Source: Proteiniborus sp. MB09-C3
Lineage (GTDB): Bacteria; Bacillota; Clostridia; Tissierellales; Proteiniboraceae
Direction: 5' to 3'
DNA: 64,000 nt
NCBI RefSeq assembly: GCF_030263895.1
Contig: NZ_CP127161.1
Coordinates: forward strand, 434,001-498,000
A program made the position numbers and the translations under genes. The notes under the pieces are model-generated. The model did no database searches, was not told where the DNA came from, and worked only from the letters and a program-made list of their open reading frames with translations. The stretch's first letter is position 1, and every line of letters begins with the position of its first letter. Positions 21,713-29,645 of this stretch are shown piece by piece.

Positions 21713-22186
21713 CTACTCCCCTCCTTGTAAATCTTTTGCAGCCTTCTCAATCGCATTCACAATTTTATTATAGCCAGTGCAACGACAAAGGTTTCCTGAT
21801 ATTGCCTCTCTTATTTCACTTCTATTTGGAGTAGGATTTTTGTCTAATAGTACTTTTGCTGATAACACCATTCCAGGTATGCAAAATCCGCATTGAACTG
21901 CACCTTCATCTAAAAAAGCCTGCTGGATGGGGTCAATTCCATTTTCATCTTCCATAGCTTCTATAGTGATTATTTCTTTCCCTTCGGCTTGAAAGGCCAT
22001 TACAAGACATGAAGCCACCGTTTCTCCATCCATAATTACAGTACAAGCTCCGCATTCTCCTTCTCCACAGCCTTCCTTGGTTCCTAAAAAACCCAATTTA
22101 TCCCTTATAACATCTATAAGTCTCATATCTTCTTCAATTTCCACTTTGTACATTTTTCTATTTACATTAAGTTCTATTGTTTTCAT
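21713..22186 (-). CDS. molybdenum hydroxylase, [2Fe-2S] subunit
   Basis: 157 aa. The N-terminal plant-type cluster has ligands in 'CGEGECGACTVIMDGETVASC'. A C-terminal helical cluster domain has 'QCGFCIPGMVLSA' and 'LCRCTGYNKI'. It carries electrons from Mo to FAD. I use ATG 22186 with AGGTG six bases upstream rather than the GTG at 22195. The gene ends 2 bp before the large Mo gene. Confidence 0.93.
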   Translation of the reverse strand: MKTIELNVNRKMYKVEIEEDMRLIDVIRDKLGFLGTKEGCGEGECGACTVIMDGETVASCLVMAFQAEGKEIITIEAMEDENGIDPIQQAFLDEGAVQCGFCIPGMVLSAKVLLDKNPTPNRSEIREAISGNLCRCTGYNKIVNAIEKAAKDLQGGE

Positions 22187-22224
22187 AGCTTTCACCTTCC
22201 CTCTGCAAAATGAATATATGAAAT

Positions 22225-23088
22225 CTAACCATTAAAATTAATAGCATTGTTCAAAGCATTTCTTAACACACCTTTAACAGCTGCACTTTTAAACTCAACC
22301 GTCGATCTTCCAGCTAGTCTTTTGGCAACTTGTTGCTGCATAAAATTTACTCCTTCTTCAATGACTTCTTCATTTAGCACTTTATCCTTAAAGAATTGTT
22401 CAGTTTCTCTTTCTCTCATTCCAAATCTTCCCAGAGAGCCATTAGCTATTCTGATTTCCTTACAGATTTTTTCTTCATCAAATTCTATAAACACACTTGT
22501 GCATATCCTAGAAATGGCAAGCGCTTTCCTAAGGCCTAGTTTACTAAATGATAAAATCTCCTTATGACTTGGATTCTTAAACTTTACAGATACAAGTAGT
22601 TCGTCATCTCTTAAGGCAACCTTCCCCTTGTCTAAAAGCAATTCTTCTACTAAGACTTCTCTCTCTTCATGTTTGCTTTTTACTACTGCAACTGCATCTA
22701 GTGCTAAAAGTGGAGGGACTGTATCTGCTGCAGGAGAACCATTGCAAATGTTTCCTCCAATAGTTCCTTTGTTTCTAATCTGAGGTGAGCCTATAGAATG
22801 AGCAGCTTCCTTTAATCCTGCAAGTCTGCTGCTAAGTAATTTAGATTTTGCTATTTCTGTAAAGGTTGTAGCACCACCAATTTCAACTATTCCATTTTCT
22901 ATTCTAATAAATGACATTTCCTTTATACTAGATACATCTATTAAGGCTTCAAAATTTGTCTTGCGATTTTTAATTTCTATAACTAAATCTGTACCTCCAG
23001 CAATAATTTTCCCTTTTCCTTTATATTGGTATAAAAGTTCAACTGCTTCTTGGATAGTCTCTGGCTTATGAACATATTTTATAGACAT
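22225..23088 (-). CDS. molybdenum hydroxylase, FAD-binding subunit
   Basis: 287 aa, CutM/XdhB type. 'IIAGGTDLVIEIKN' (FAD pyrophosphate loop), 'IGSPQIRNKGTIGGNICNGSPAADTVP' region and 'LGLRKALAISRICTSVF' are diagnostic. ATG 23088 is chosen for its AGGAGG eight bases upstream; the open frame runs 21 codons further. It is the first gene of the FAD-FeS-MoL-MoM-ade operon, whose order matches that recalled for ndhF-S-L-M. It accepts electrons from the FeS subunit and probably reduces NAD(P). Confidence 0.92.
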   Translation of the reverse strand: MSIKYVHKPETIQEAVELLYQYKGKGKIIAGGTDLVIEIKNRKTNFEALIDVSSIKEMSFIRIENGIVEIGGATTFTEIAKSKLLSSRLAGLKEAAHSIGSPQIRNKGTIGGNICNGSPAADTVPPLLALDAVAVVKSKHEEREVLVEELLLDKGKVALRDDELLVSVKFKNPSHKEILSFSKLGLRKALAISRICTSVFIEFDEEKICKEIRIANGSLGRFGMRERETEQFFKDKVLNEEVIEEGVNFMQQQVAKRLAGRSTVEFKSAAVKGVLRNALNNAINFNG

Positions 23089-23192
23089 ATATCCGTCCTC
23101 CTCAATTTCACTAGTAAAAATATTATAACCCCTCATATAATATATACCCAAAATATTAATTTGTTTTCTGTTAGCACACTTGATGTATAATT

Positions 23193-23246
23193 ATTGTAAA
23201 ACTATGATATGGCAATGTTTCGCTGATATAGTTTCGATTTTACAAT
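23193..23246. promoter_or_regulatory. imperfect palindrome upstream of the hydroxylase operon
   Basis: ATTGTAAAACTATGATAT at the left faces ATATAGTTTCGATTTTACAAT at the right, with the outer 9 bp perfect. On the minus strand the interior contains two CGAAAC boxes (TCGAAACTAT and GCGAAACATT). It could be an operator or an RNA stem in the leader. No confident promoter was found in 23089-23340. Confidence 0.4.
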
Positions 23247-23348
23247 AAAAAGTAAACTCAGAATATATGAAATAAGTGGGAAAATACTAAGGAATGTTCT
23301 GAACTCAATTTTCACCATAAATGGATGACATGAAAAGCTTATTTTAAA

Positions 23349-23376
23349 GCTCCGCTCCCTAGAAAGGGAGCGGAAT
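23349..23376 (-). terminator. terminator-like hairpin after the purine permease gene
   Basis: TCCGCTCCCT and AGGGAGCGGA pair across a GAAA-type loop, eight bases beyond the permease stop. The following tract is weak (GCTTTAAAATAAG). Confidence 0.7.
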
Positions 23377-23383
23377 TTTAATT

Positions 23384-24706
23384 CTAAAGGAAAATATATT
23401 TTAACACAAACAATATGGATAATATATAAACTACTGGTGATACTTCTTTTCCTCTTCCAGTTAAAAGCTTTAATACTGCATATGAAACCATACCAAATAC
23501 TATACCTTCTGCAATACTATATGCTATTGGCATCATGATAATTGTTAAGAAAGCTGGTATAGCCTCTGTGAAATCATCTAGATCAATCTTCATAATTGGT
23601 GACATCATGAATAGTCCAACTATTACAAGTGCTGGAGCAGTAGCTGCAGTTGGTATAATACCAAATATAGGAGCAAGGAATAGTGCAAGTGCAAACAATA
23701 TAGCTGATGTAAGCGCTGTAAGCCCTGTTCTACCACCTTCAGCAACTCCTGAAGCACTCTCTACATATGTTGTAACTGTACTTGTTCCTAAAAGTGCTCC
23801 TACAGTTGTACCAACAGCATCTGCAAACAATGCAGGCTTAACTCTTGGTAAAGTTCCTTTTTCATCAAGCATATCAGCTTTTGAAGCAACTCCCACTAGT
23901 GTTCCTATAGTATCAAATACGTCCACAAACAAGAATGTAAACATTACCACTAGCATATCAAGAGTAAATATTTCAGAGAAGTTTAATTTAAATGCAACTT
24001 TTGATAATGATGGTGGAAGTGAAACTAGATTATCAGGTATTGGTGTAACCCCAAGAGGTAAACCTATGACTGTGGAAATTAATATACCTATTAAAATAGC
24101 ACCTCTAACCTTCTTATATAAAAGAATACCTGTAATTATGATTCCTAGTATAGCAACTATAGCAGCTGGTTCTGTAAGGCTTCCAAGTTTTACTAGAGTA
24201 GCATCATCTCCAACTATAATACCTGCTCCTTGGAATCCAATAAAAGCTATAAATAATCCAATACCAACTGAAACTGCATTCTTTAAGTTCATAGGTATTG
24301 CGTTTACTATTGCTTCACGTGCATTGACGAAAGACATTAAAATGAAAATAATACCTTCTAAGAATACTGCTGTTAAAGCAAATTCCCATGAGTGTCCCAT
24401 AACCCCACAAACAGTAAAAGCAAAGAATGCATTTAGTCCCATTCCAGGAGCTAAAACAAATGGATAGTTAGCATAAAAAGCCATGATTAATGTAGCTATA
24501 ATTGCTGATAATGCTGTAGCTGTAAATACTCCACCTTGGTCCATATTTGCAGCTGAAAGAATGTTAGGATTTACAGCTAAAATATAGCCCATTGTCATAA
24601 ATGTAGTAATACCAGCGATGATTTCTGTCTTAACATTAGTTTTGTTCTCACTTAACTTAAATGTTCTCTCTAAGAAACCTGTTTGAGCATGCGAATTATT
24701 ACTCAT
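23384..24706 (-). CDS. NCS2-family purine permease (AzgA/PbuG type)
   Basis: 440 aa with about 12-14 membrane segments. 'GMGLNAFFAF' and 'GTSTVTTYVESASGVAEGGRTGL' are signatures of the AzgA-like branch of NCS2, which imports adenine, guanine or hypoxanthine by proton symport. RBS AGGGGG precedes ATG 24706. It is transcribed alone between a hairpin-rich leader and its own terminator. It sits between the hydroxylase/ade operon and the BMC operon, which points to purines as the growth substrate. The precise base specificity is not visible. Confidence 0.9.
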   Translation of the reverse strand: MSNNSHAQTGFLERTFKLSENKTNVKTEIIAGITTFMTMGYILAVNPNILSAANMDQGGVFTATALSAIIATLIMAFYANYPFVLAPGMGLNAFFAFTVCGVMGHSWEFALTAVFLEGIIFILMSFVNAREAIVNAIPMNLKNAVSVGIGLFIAFIGFQGAGIIVGDDATLVKLGSLTEPAAIVAILGIIITGILLYKKVRGAILIGILISTVIGLPLGVTPIPDNLVSLPPSLSKVAFKLNFSEIFTLDMLVVMFTFLFVDVFDTIGTLVGVASKADMLDEKGTLPRVKPALFADAVGTTVGALLGTSTVTTYVESASGVAEGGRTGLTALTSAILFALALFLAPIFGIIPTAATAPALVIVGLFMMSPIMKIDLDDFTEAIPAFLTIIMMPIAYSIAEGIVFGMVSYAVLKLLTGRGKEVSPVVYILSILFVLKYIFL

Positions 24707-24805
24707 TATTAAACCCCCTATTTTTTATTTTTCCCTATAAAAATTCTTCCTTTGTAAAAAATATCTCTCTAGCAGCTACCCTCCTTTCTATATTCTATTA
24801 TGCAT

Positions 24806-24832
24806 ATCTTAAGATAATTATTATCTTAAGAT
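24806..24832. promoter_or_regulatory. perfect 12-bp palindrome made of two ATCTTAAGAT boxes
   Basis: ATCTTAAGATAA, a 3-nt centre, then TTATCTTAAGAT. Each arm is itself the 10-bp palindrome ATCTTAAGAT, so two operator half-sites lie 17 bp apart, about 100 bp upstream of the permease start. Confidence 0.5.
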
Positions 24833-24880
24833 AGCTAATTAAGCAGTTAATGTTTTATTTATATCTGCTTAATTATAGCT
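24833..24880. promoter_or_regulatory. second hairpin in the permease leader
   Basis: AGCTAATTAAGCAG pairs with CTGCTTAATTATAGCT (small bulge) across an 18-nt AT loop, abutting the palindrome at 24806-24832. I could not match this leader to the purine riboswitch core. Confidence 0.45.
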
Positions 24881-25022
24881 TGTACACAATCGCTATTTCT
24901 TTAATTGCCATAAATAAGGTATATATAATAGTATGAATATTGTTATGACTAGTAAATGCATATCACTTTTATGCACTTACTAGTTATAGCAAGGAAAACG
25001 TTTTACCGTTATTATTTTTATG

Positions 25023-25055
25023 CCCAAGCTTCTACGTTAAGTGTAGAAGCTTGGG
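25023..25055 (-). terminator. hairpin ending the BMC operon
   Basis: 13-bp perfect arms CCCAAGCTTCTAC / GTAGAAGCTTGGG with a 7-nt loop, 11 bp past the amidohydrolase stop. There is no clear T-run, so it may act as an mRNA-stabilising stem rather than a strict terminator. Confidence 0.6.
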
Positions 25056-25065
25056 TCAGCAACCA

Positions 25066-26880
25066 TTATCTAACTACTGGATCAAGGATCTCAAAGTTAT
25101 CTACATCTATTAATCCCTTGTCGCTTATTTTCCACTTTGGACTTGTTGATAAAGCTAAGAATGACACATGCATAAATGGGGCATGTAGTGTTCCACCTAG
25201 CTGTTCTCTTACAGTTGACTCTAAGCTTGCTATCTTAGCGCTTACCTCTGGACCTGTTAATTCGTCTGTTATAAGTCCTCCAACTGGAAGTGCTAATTCA
25301 TCTAAAACTCTTCCATTATTAGCAACAGCAACTCCACCGCCCATTTCTATAACTCTATTCACAGCAGCAACCATATCCCTTAAGTTAGTTCCTGTAACTG
25401 TTATATTATGAGTATCATGAGCAATTGATTGTGCAAATGCACCTTGCTTTAATCCAATTCCTTTAACCATAGTTTTACCGATGTTTCCGTTGCGTCCGTA
25501 TCTCTCTATATTAGCTAAGTATATTACATCCTGTTTGACATCTGCTTCTACTATGCCTCTATTAACTCTAACCTGAGCTTCACCAGTTCCTGTTAAGTTT
25601 TGATCTGGTATTGCCTGAATGTATCTAACCGTAGCAGTATTTCCATCTGCTTTAATTTCTAAATCCTCTTCAGTTATAGGTGCTCTTTTTACTGAATTCT
25701 TAACTACATCTGGATAAGTATATTTTGGTAGATCTATTAATAGCTGCCCTTGGGAAGCTACTAATTCGCCTTTTATAAACACAGCTTCAACAGTCATTTC
25801 TTTTATATCACTAATAACTGCTATATCAGCTACTCTGCCTGGTAAAAGAGCTCCTCTATCGTTTAATCCCCAATAAGTTGCGGGATTTATTGTTGCCATT
25901 TGTATAGCTTCAATAGGGTCTACCCCTTCTCTTATTGTTCTTCTAATGATATCGTTCATATGGCCTGATTTTTCCAAATCTTCAGCTACCATATCATCTG
26001 TAACTAATATGAGTCTTCTTGAGTCAAGTCCTTCCTCTGTTACGGCTCTTATACACTCAGCCATATTTCTTTGAGTAGAGCCTTCCCTCATAAAGACGTA
26101 TACACCCTGTCTTAGTTTTTCTACACACTCTTCTTTAGTTGTTGTTTCGTGGCAAGAACAAGTTCCTCCACAGCATATTATATGAGCCGCTAAATCTGCG
26201 CCAAACAATTCTGGAGCATTGCCATCAACTGGCTTTCCTATGCTTTTAGCATAAGTAGTTGATGTTAATAGGTCTGTTATTATTTCTGGTGTATTTTTAT
26301 ACACATGTTTAGCAAGAGAAAAACCCTGTAGCTCTCCTATACCAAATATATTTGGATAATTTAAGAGATCCTCCATGTCTTTAGAATTTATATCAACACC
26401 TGCTGTTTCTAATCTTGGTGCATCAGGAGTTAAAGCTGGAACCTGTAGCCTTACAAAATTTGGGACTACATTGCATTCATCAGCCATAGCTTTCATAGCT
26501 ATTGGTCCTAGGGCATTACCGATCTCGTGTGGGTCAGCTATTAAAGTAGTGGTGCCAGATGGTATAGACAGCCTTGAGAACTCAGTAATAGTTAACATAC
26601 TACTTTCAAAGTGCATATGTGAATCCATAAATCCCGGTGATAAATACAATCCTCTCACATCTACAACCTTTGTATCTGGTCCTATTAGCGATTGGCAGTC
26701 GCCAACAAGTACTATATATTCTCCTTTTATTGCAATATCTGCTGTATAGACTTCTCTCGTCATTACATTTATCACATTACCGTTATAAAGTACTATGTCA
26801 GCAAAATGCTTATCTGACATTAATACATCGATTAGCTCTCTATATTCCATTGCTTGTTTTATATCCTGTGGCTTTAACAA
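25066..26880 (-). CDS. BMC-associated adenine-deaminase-like amidohydrolase
   Basis: 604 aa, same fold as Ade but clearly a different branch. The HxH ('GFMDSHMHFESSM') and 'ADPHEIGNALG' are kept, but the 'FCTDDKHPEDIL' block of true Ade is replaced by 'LVTDDMVAEDLEKSGH'. A Cys-rich insertion 'HIICCGGTCSCHE' occurs near residue 230. Its operon encodes a microcompartment and a true ade lies 8 kb away. I therefore infer another substrate, for example 4-aminoimidazole to 4-imidazolone; adenine remains possible. The start is TTG 26880 with AGGAGG. A helical N-terminal extension of about 25 residues could target it to the shell. Confidence 0.8.
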   Translation of the reverse strand: MLKPQDIKQAMEYRELIDVLMSDKHFADIVLYNGNVINVMTREVYTADIAIKGEYIVLVGDCQSLIGPDTKVVDVRGLYLSPGFMDSHMHFESSMLTITEFSRLSIPSGTTTLIADPHEIGNALGPIAMKAMADECNVVPNFVRLQVPALTPDAPRLETAGVDINSKDMEDLLNYPNIFGIGELQGFSLAKHVYKNTPEIITDLLTSTTYAKSIGKPVDGNAPELFGADLAAHIICCGGTCSCHETTTKEECVEKLRQGVYVFMREGSTQRNMAECIRAVTEEGLDSRRLILVTDDMVAEDLEKSGHMNDIIRRTIREGVDPIEAIQMATINPATYWGLNDRGALLPGRVADIAVISDIKEMTVEAVFIKGELVASQGQLLIDLPKYTYPDVVKNSVKRAPITEEDLEIKADGNTATVRYIQAIPDQNLTGTGEAQVRVNRGIVEADVKQDVIYLANIERYGRNGNIGKTMVKGIGLKQGAFAQSIAHDTHNITVTGTNLRDMVAAVNRVIEMGGGVAVANNGRVLDELALPVGGLITDELTGPEVSAKIASLESTVREQLGGTLHAPFMHVSFLALSTSPKWKISDKGLIDVDNFEILDPVVR

Positions 26881-26901
26881 ACTTTTGCCTCCTTTCCCTT
26901 G

Positions 26902-27186
26902 TTACTCATCAATAAGTTCTTTATATACATCCATATTATCCACTATACCTACAATAGCAGCATCGATTGCCGCATTTTTCTTATCTGCAGCATTTCTAGA
27001 TGCAGTTCCGGTTGCATAAAATACTATCTCTCCTATGCCTGCACCTACTGTATCTACTGCTATAATAGGCTTTCCTGAAGGCTTAGAGTCTATATCAATA
27101 GGCTGTGTTATTAAAAGCTTGCTTCCTACTAGGCTTTCACTTTTTCTTGTTGCAACTACCGTACCTATAACCCTACCTAATTGCAT
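26902..27186 (-). CDS. BMC-P shell vertex protein (EutN/CcmL family)
   Basis: 94 aa, pentamer-forming BMC-P. It has 'MQLGRVIGTVVATRKSESLVG', 'LLITQPID', 'VDTVGAGIGEIVFYATGTASR' and 'DAAIVGIVD', the canonical EutN order. It caps the vertices of the polyhedral shell. It is the only BMC-P gene in the window and lies between the flavoprotein and the amidohydrolase. RBS AGGAGTG precedes ATG 27186. Confidence 0.95.
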   Translation of the reverse strand: MQLGRVIGTVVATRKSESLVGSKLLITQPIDIDSKPSGKPIIAVDTVGAGIGEIVFYATGTASRNAADKKNAAIDAAIVGIVDNMDVYKELIDE

Positions 27187-27203
27187 TTTATCACTCCTTT
27201 ATT

Positions 27204-28037
27204 CTAATGTCCCTTGATTATCCTTATTCCTAGTTCTTTTGCCCTGTCGTATGCTAGAGGAGTTATAATTGTTCCCATAGGTACAGTCACTTCATTGTTA
27301 TTGGCTCTCATTTTAATTAAGTCTTTCTCTGTTATAACTTGACGAGAACTATGGTTTTCTTGTGCAACTGCATTTTGAGAGTTGTGAGTAGTAGTATTTT
27401 CAGGCATTGGGCTGTCCCTAAAAACATTTAGCATCTCCACAAGATAATCTTTTTTATCAATACCTTTTACTCCCATATTCTGAAGCTTTTCTACATAGTC
27501 ATTCATAATCTGTTGAAGCATTGGTACCTTAGACTTATTTCCCCTATACTCAAGTACATTTTCAAAGTCCACAAGTATCTTTTTGCCATGCCATAAGCCT
27601 TGCCACAATAGAGTTGACACAAAGCAATCTTGTATTCCTAAGGCTAGTTTAGCAGCAGTGTCTTGGGTTGTCATAGGCACTATTATACCATCTACGCTTT
27701 CTAATATCTCTCCAAAAATCGGTTTATCTTTTTGTGTATACACCATATCTGCTTGCAGGGTAGATTTTATAGAGGCTATTCCTTGTATACCAATAATATC
27801 TTCCCCGTTTTCAGTTATGGCAATATCAAATGTAAAGCCGTAGCGCCTTGCTTTTGAAAGCTCTTTAAGTGATTCGTCAAGACCAAAATTAGTACCTGTG
27901 AACACAGCTAATACATGTCTATTTAAGTAAGGCTGATACTGATGTCTTAATCCAGCTACTTCCCTTGGGTTATATTCGACTTTTATCTTTTGTACTAATT
28001 GACTAACTATATCGCTAGTTTGATTATATTTATCCAT
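27204..28037 (-). CDS. BMC-associated flavoprotein-domain protein with EutQ-like tail
   Basis: 277 aa. Residues about 38-195 fit a UbiX/Dfp-type flavoprotein domain (PF02441-like): 'HVLAVFTGTNFGLDESL', 'DGIIVPMTTQDTAAKLALG'. A polar linker (about 200-235) leads to a short C-terminal module, 'ITEKDLIKMRANNNEVTVPM' then 'TPLAYDRAKELGI'. Several microcompartment proteins share such a module, so I infer shell association. It could bind FMN and act as a reductase, a prenyl-FMN handler for the neighbouring UbiD, or a scaffold. No function is proven. Confidence 0.65.
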   Translation of the reverse strand: MDKYNQTSDIVSQLVQKIKVEYNPREVAGLRHQYQPYLNRHVLAVFTGTNFGLDESLKELSKARRYGFTFDIAITENGEDIIGIQGIASIKSTLQADMVYTQKDKPIFGEILESVDGIIVPMTTQDTAAKLALGIQDCFVSTLLWQGLWHGKKILVDFENVLEYRGNKSKVPMLQQIMNDYVEKLQNMGVKGIDKKDYLVEMLNVFRDSPMPENTTTHNSQNAVAQENHSSRQVITEKDLIKMRANNNEVTVPMGTIITPLAYDRAKELGIRIIKGH

Positions 28038-28103
28038 GTTCTAACACCCCATAAGGTTTATGCTACTACATACTATTTAATAGTAGCTTTTACATAAAAG
28101 TCC

Positions 28104-28382
28104 TTATTCATAGTTCTTAAGTATTACTCTTTCAACTTCTGAGTGTGGTCTTGGTATTACGTGTACTGAATGTAACTCTCCTACATTTCTAGCAGCTTCT
28201 GCACCAGCATCTGTTGCAGCTTTAACTGCTCCAACATCTCCTCTTACCATAACAGTTACAAGACCGAAGCCTATTTTATCATATCCAACTAATGTAACAT
28301 TAGCCGCTTTAACCATAGCATCTGCTGCCTCAACAGCTCCTACTAAACCTTTAGTTTCTACCATTCCTAACGCTTGACTCAT
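28104..28382 (-). CDS. BMC-H shell protein
   Basis: 92 aa single-domain BMC-H (PduA/EutM type): '[20 protein letters not shown]', '[21 protein letters not shown]', '[19 protein letters not shown]' and '[12 protein letters not shown]'. The pore loop reads IGFG, so an aromatic residue replaces the usual Ser and would narrow the central pore. It would form hexameric facet tiles. RBS GGGAGG precedes ATG 28382. Confidence 0.95.
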   Translation of the reverse strand: MSQALGMVETKGLVGAVEAADAMVKAANVTLVGYDKIGFGLVTVMVRGDVGAVKAATDAGAEAARNVGELHSVHVIPRPHSEVERVILKNYE

Positions 28383-28403
28383 TATTATTCCTCCCTTGAT
28401 TAA

Positions 28404-28799
28404 TTACTTTGTACTTGTTTTCTTTTTGCTTTCTTCTGTATTAGCTTTTTTATCTTCATTTTCCTCTTTTTTTGGTTCAGATTTTTTATTTTCTTTTTTA
28501 GTATTTAGATTTTTCTCAAATTCGCTAATTAACTTATCAACTTCTTCATGAGGTCTAGGTATTACATGACTAGATACAACCTTGCCAACTTTGTTACCAG
28601 CAGACACTCCAGCTTCAACAGCTGCTTTTACTGCTGCTACTTCTCCTGCAATGTTTATAGTAACACTTACAAGTTTGTCGACCCCAATTACCTTCTCAAC
28701 TCCTACAAGCTTTACGTCCGCCGCCTTACTTGCAGCATCTAATGCTGTAATAGCTGCAGTTAATCCAACTACTTCGATTAATCCAAGAGCTGATTTCAC
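28404..28799 (-). CDS. BMC-H shell protein with unusual pore loop and charged C-terminal tail
   Basis: 131 aa. The BMC-H domain (residues 1-88) has 'ALGLIEVVGLTAAITALDAA' and 'SHVIPRPHEEVDKLISEF'. Its pore region reads 'VEKVIGVDKLVSVTINI', which is longer than the normal IGxG loop and carries an Asp-Lys pair. A tail of about 40 residues, almost only Lys, Glu, Ser, Asn and Thr, follows and is probably disordered. The start is GTG 28799 with GGAGGTG. The tail could bind cargo or other shell tiles; this is inference. Confidence 0.9.
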   Translation of the reverse strand: MKSALGLIEVVGLTAAITALDAASKAADVKLVGVEKVIGVDKLVSVTINIAGEVAAVKAAVEAGVSAGNKVGKVVSSHVIPRPHEEVDKLISEFEKNLNTKKENKKSEPKKEENEDKKANTEESKKKTSTK

Positions 28800-28824
28800 A
28801 ACTACACCTCCTTATTTCCTATCA

Positions 28825-29340
28825 CTATAGTAAGGAGCCCTTTTTTCCTATTGAGTCCAAAGAAACCTTAGGAATATAAGCTTCTAAATTGTTGATAACT
28901 CCAGTTTTTATATATACATCTTTAGTATTATTCTGCTTTGCTGAATTTCCTACGTTATTTGCTTGATTATCATTTGGTTTCTTTATCCTGCCAGCTAAGT
29001 CATTTAAGGTCATCATAGTATTTGATTTAATGTCAGTAGCCTTGCTGCTTCCAGATTTAACTTTACCTTTAACCAAATCTCCAAGCTTAACCTTCTCAAA
29101 GGAATCTCCTCTATTGTTGTAATCTGCTGACTTAGATGATAAGCTAAGAGTCTCTAAGGTTTTGGAGGTTCCAGCTGCTCTATCCGAACTTTTTTTCATA
29201 ACACTTAGCAATAGCTGCTCTTCTTTCTGACCTAGTGTTGATATAGAATAAGTATTTTTTGAATAATTACTTCTCGTATCAGCTATTTTACTATTCTGAG
29301 TAATATTATTCATAATTACTCTTGCTAATGGGTTAGCCAT
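28825..29340 (-). CDS. uncharacterised, largely disordered protein inside the BMC operon
   Basis: 171 aa from ATG 29340 (GGTGGTG six bases upstream). I recognise no family. It is rich in Ser, Lys, Asn, Thr and Asp, with no Cys or Trp. The N-terminal 'MANPLARVIMNNI' could be a short amphipathic helix. 'KVKLGDLVKGKVKSG' and 'MMTLNDLAGRIKK' in the middle and 'NNLEAYIPKVSLDSI' at the end are short ordered-looking motifs between disordered stretches. The layout suggests a scaffold tethering enzymes or shell, as CcmN or CsoS2 do, but there is no detectable similarity to either. It lies between two BMC-H genes. Confidence 0.75.
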   Translation of the reverse strand: MANPLARVIMNNITQNSKIADTRSNYSKNTYSISTLGQKEEQLLLSVMKKSSDRAAGTSKTLETLSLSSKSADYNNRGDSFEKVKLGDLVKGKVKSGSSKATDIKSNTMMTLNDLAGRIKKPNDNQANNVGNSAKQNNTKDVYIKTGVINNLEAYIPKVSLDSIGKKGSLL

Positions 29341-29359
29341 TTTATTCACCACCATTTAG

Positions 29360-29626
29360 CTATACTAGTATTTTATCTACTTCGTCATGAGGTCTAGCTA
29401 TGACGTTTGTAGATATTATTTCTGCTAATCCCTTTACTACTTCTACTGCATTATCTACAGCTGCCTTTACTGCGGCTACTTCTCCTGATACTATTACAGC
29501 AACGACTCCAGAGCCGACAAAATTCACATCAACTATGTGTACATCAGCTGACTTAACCATAGTATCAGCTGCCTGTATAGCAGCGACTAAACTTCTGGTT
29601 TCTACCATACCTATGGCCTGTCTCAT
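29360..29626 (-). CDS. BMC-H shell protein (canonical)
   Basis: 88 aa, the shortest and most typical of the three hexameric shell proteins: 'AIGMVETRSLVAAIQAADTM', 'VNFVGSGVVAVIVSGEVAAV' and 'VIARPHDEVDKIL'. The pore loop is the classic GSG. It is the first shell gene of the operon, 20 bp after ubiD. RBS AAGGTGG precedes ATG 29626. Confidence 0.95.
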   Translation of the reverse strand: MRQAIGMVETRSLVAAIQAADTMVKSADVHIVDVNFVGSGVVAVIVSGEVAAVKAAVDNAVEVVKGLAEIISTNVIARPHDEVDKILV

Positions 29627-29645
29627 ACTCTATTACCACCTTTAA

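Noticed and set aside
24707-24955. Purine riboswitch in the permease leader
   Set aside because: The hairpins are simple palindromes; I could not find the conserved loop and junction bases of the purine aptamer.
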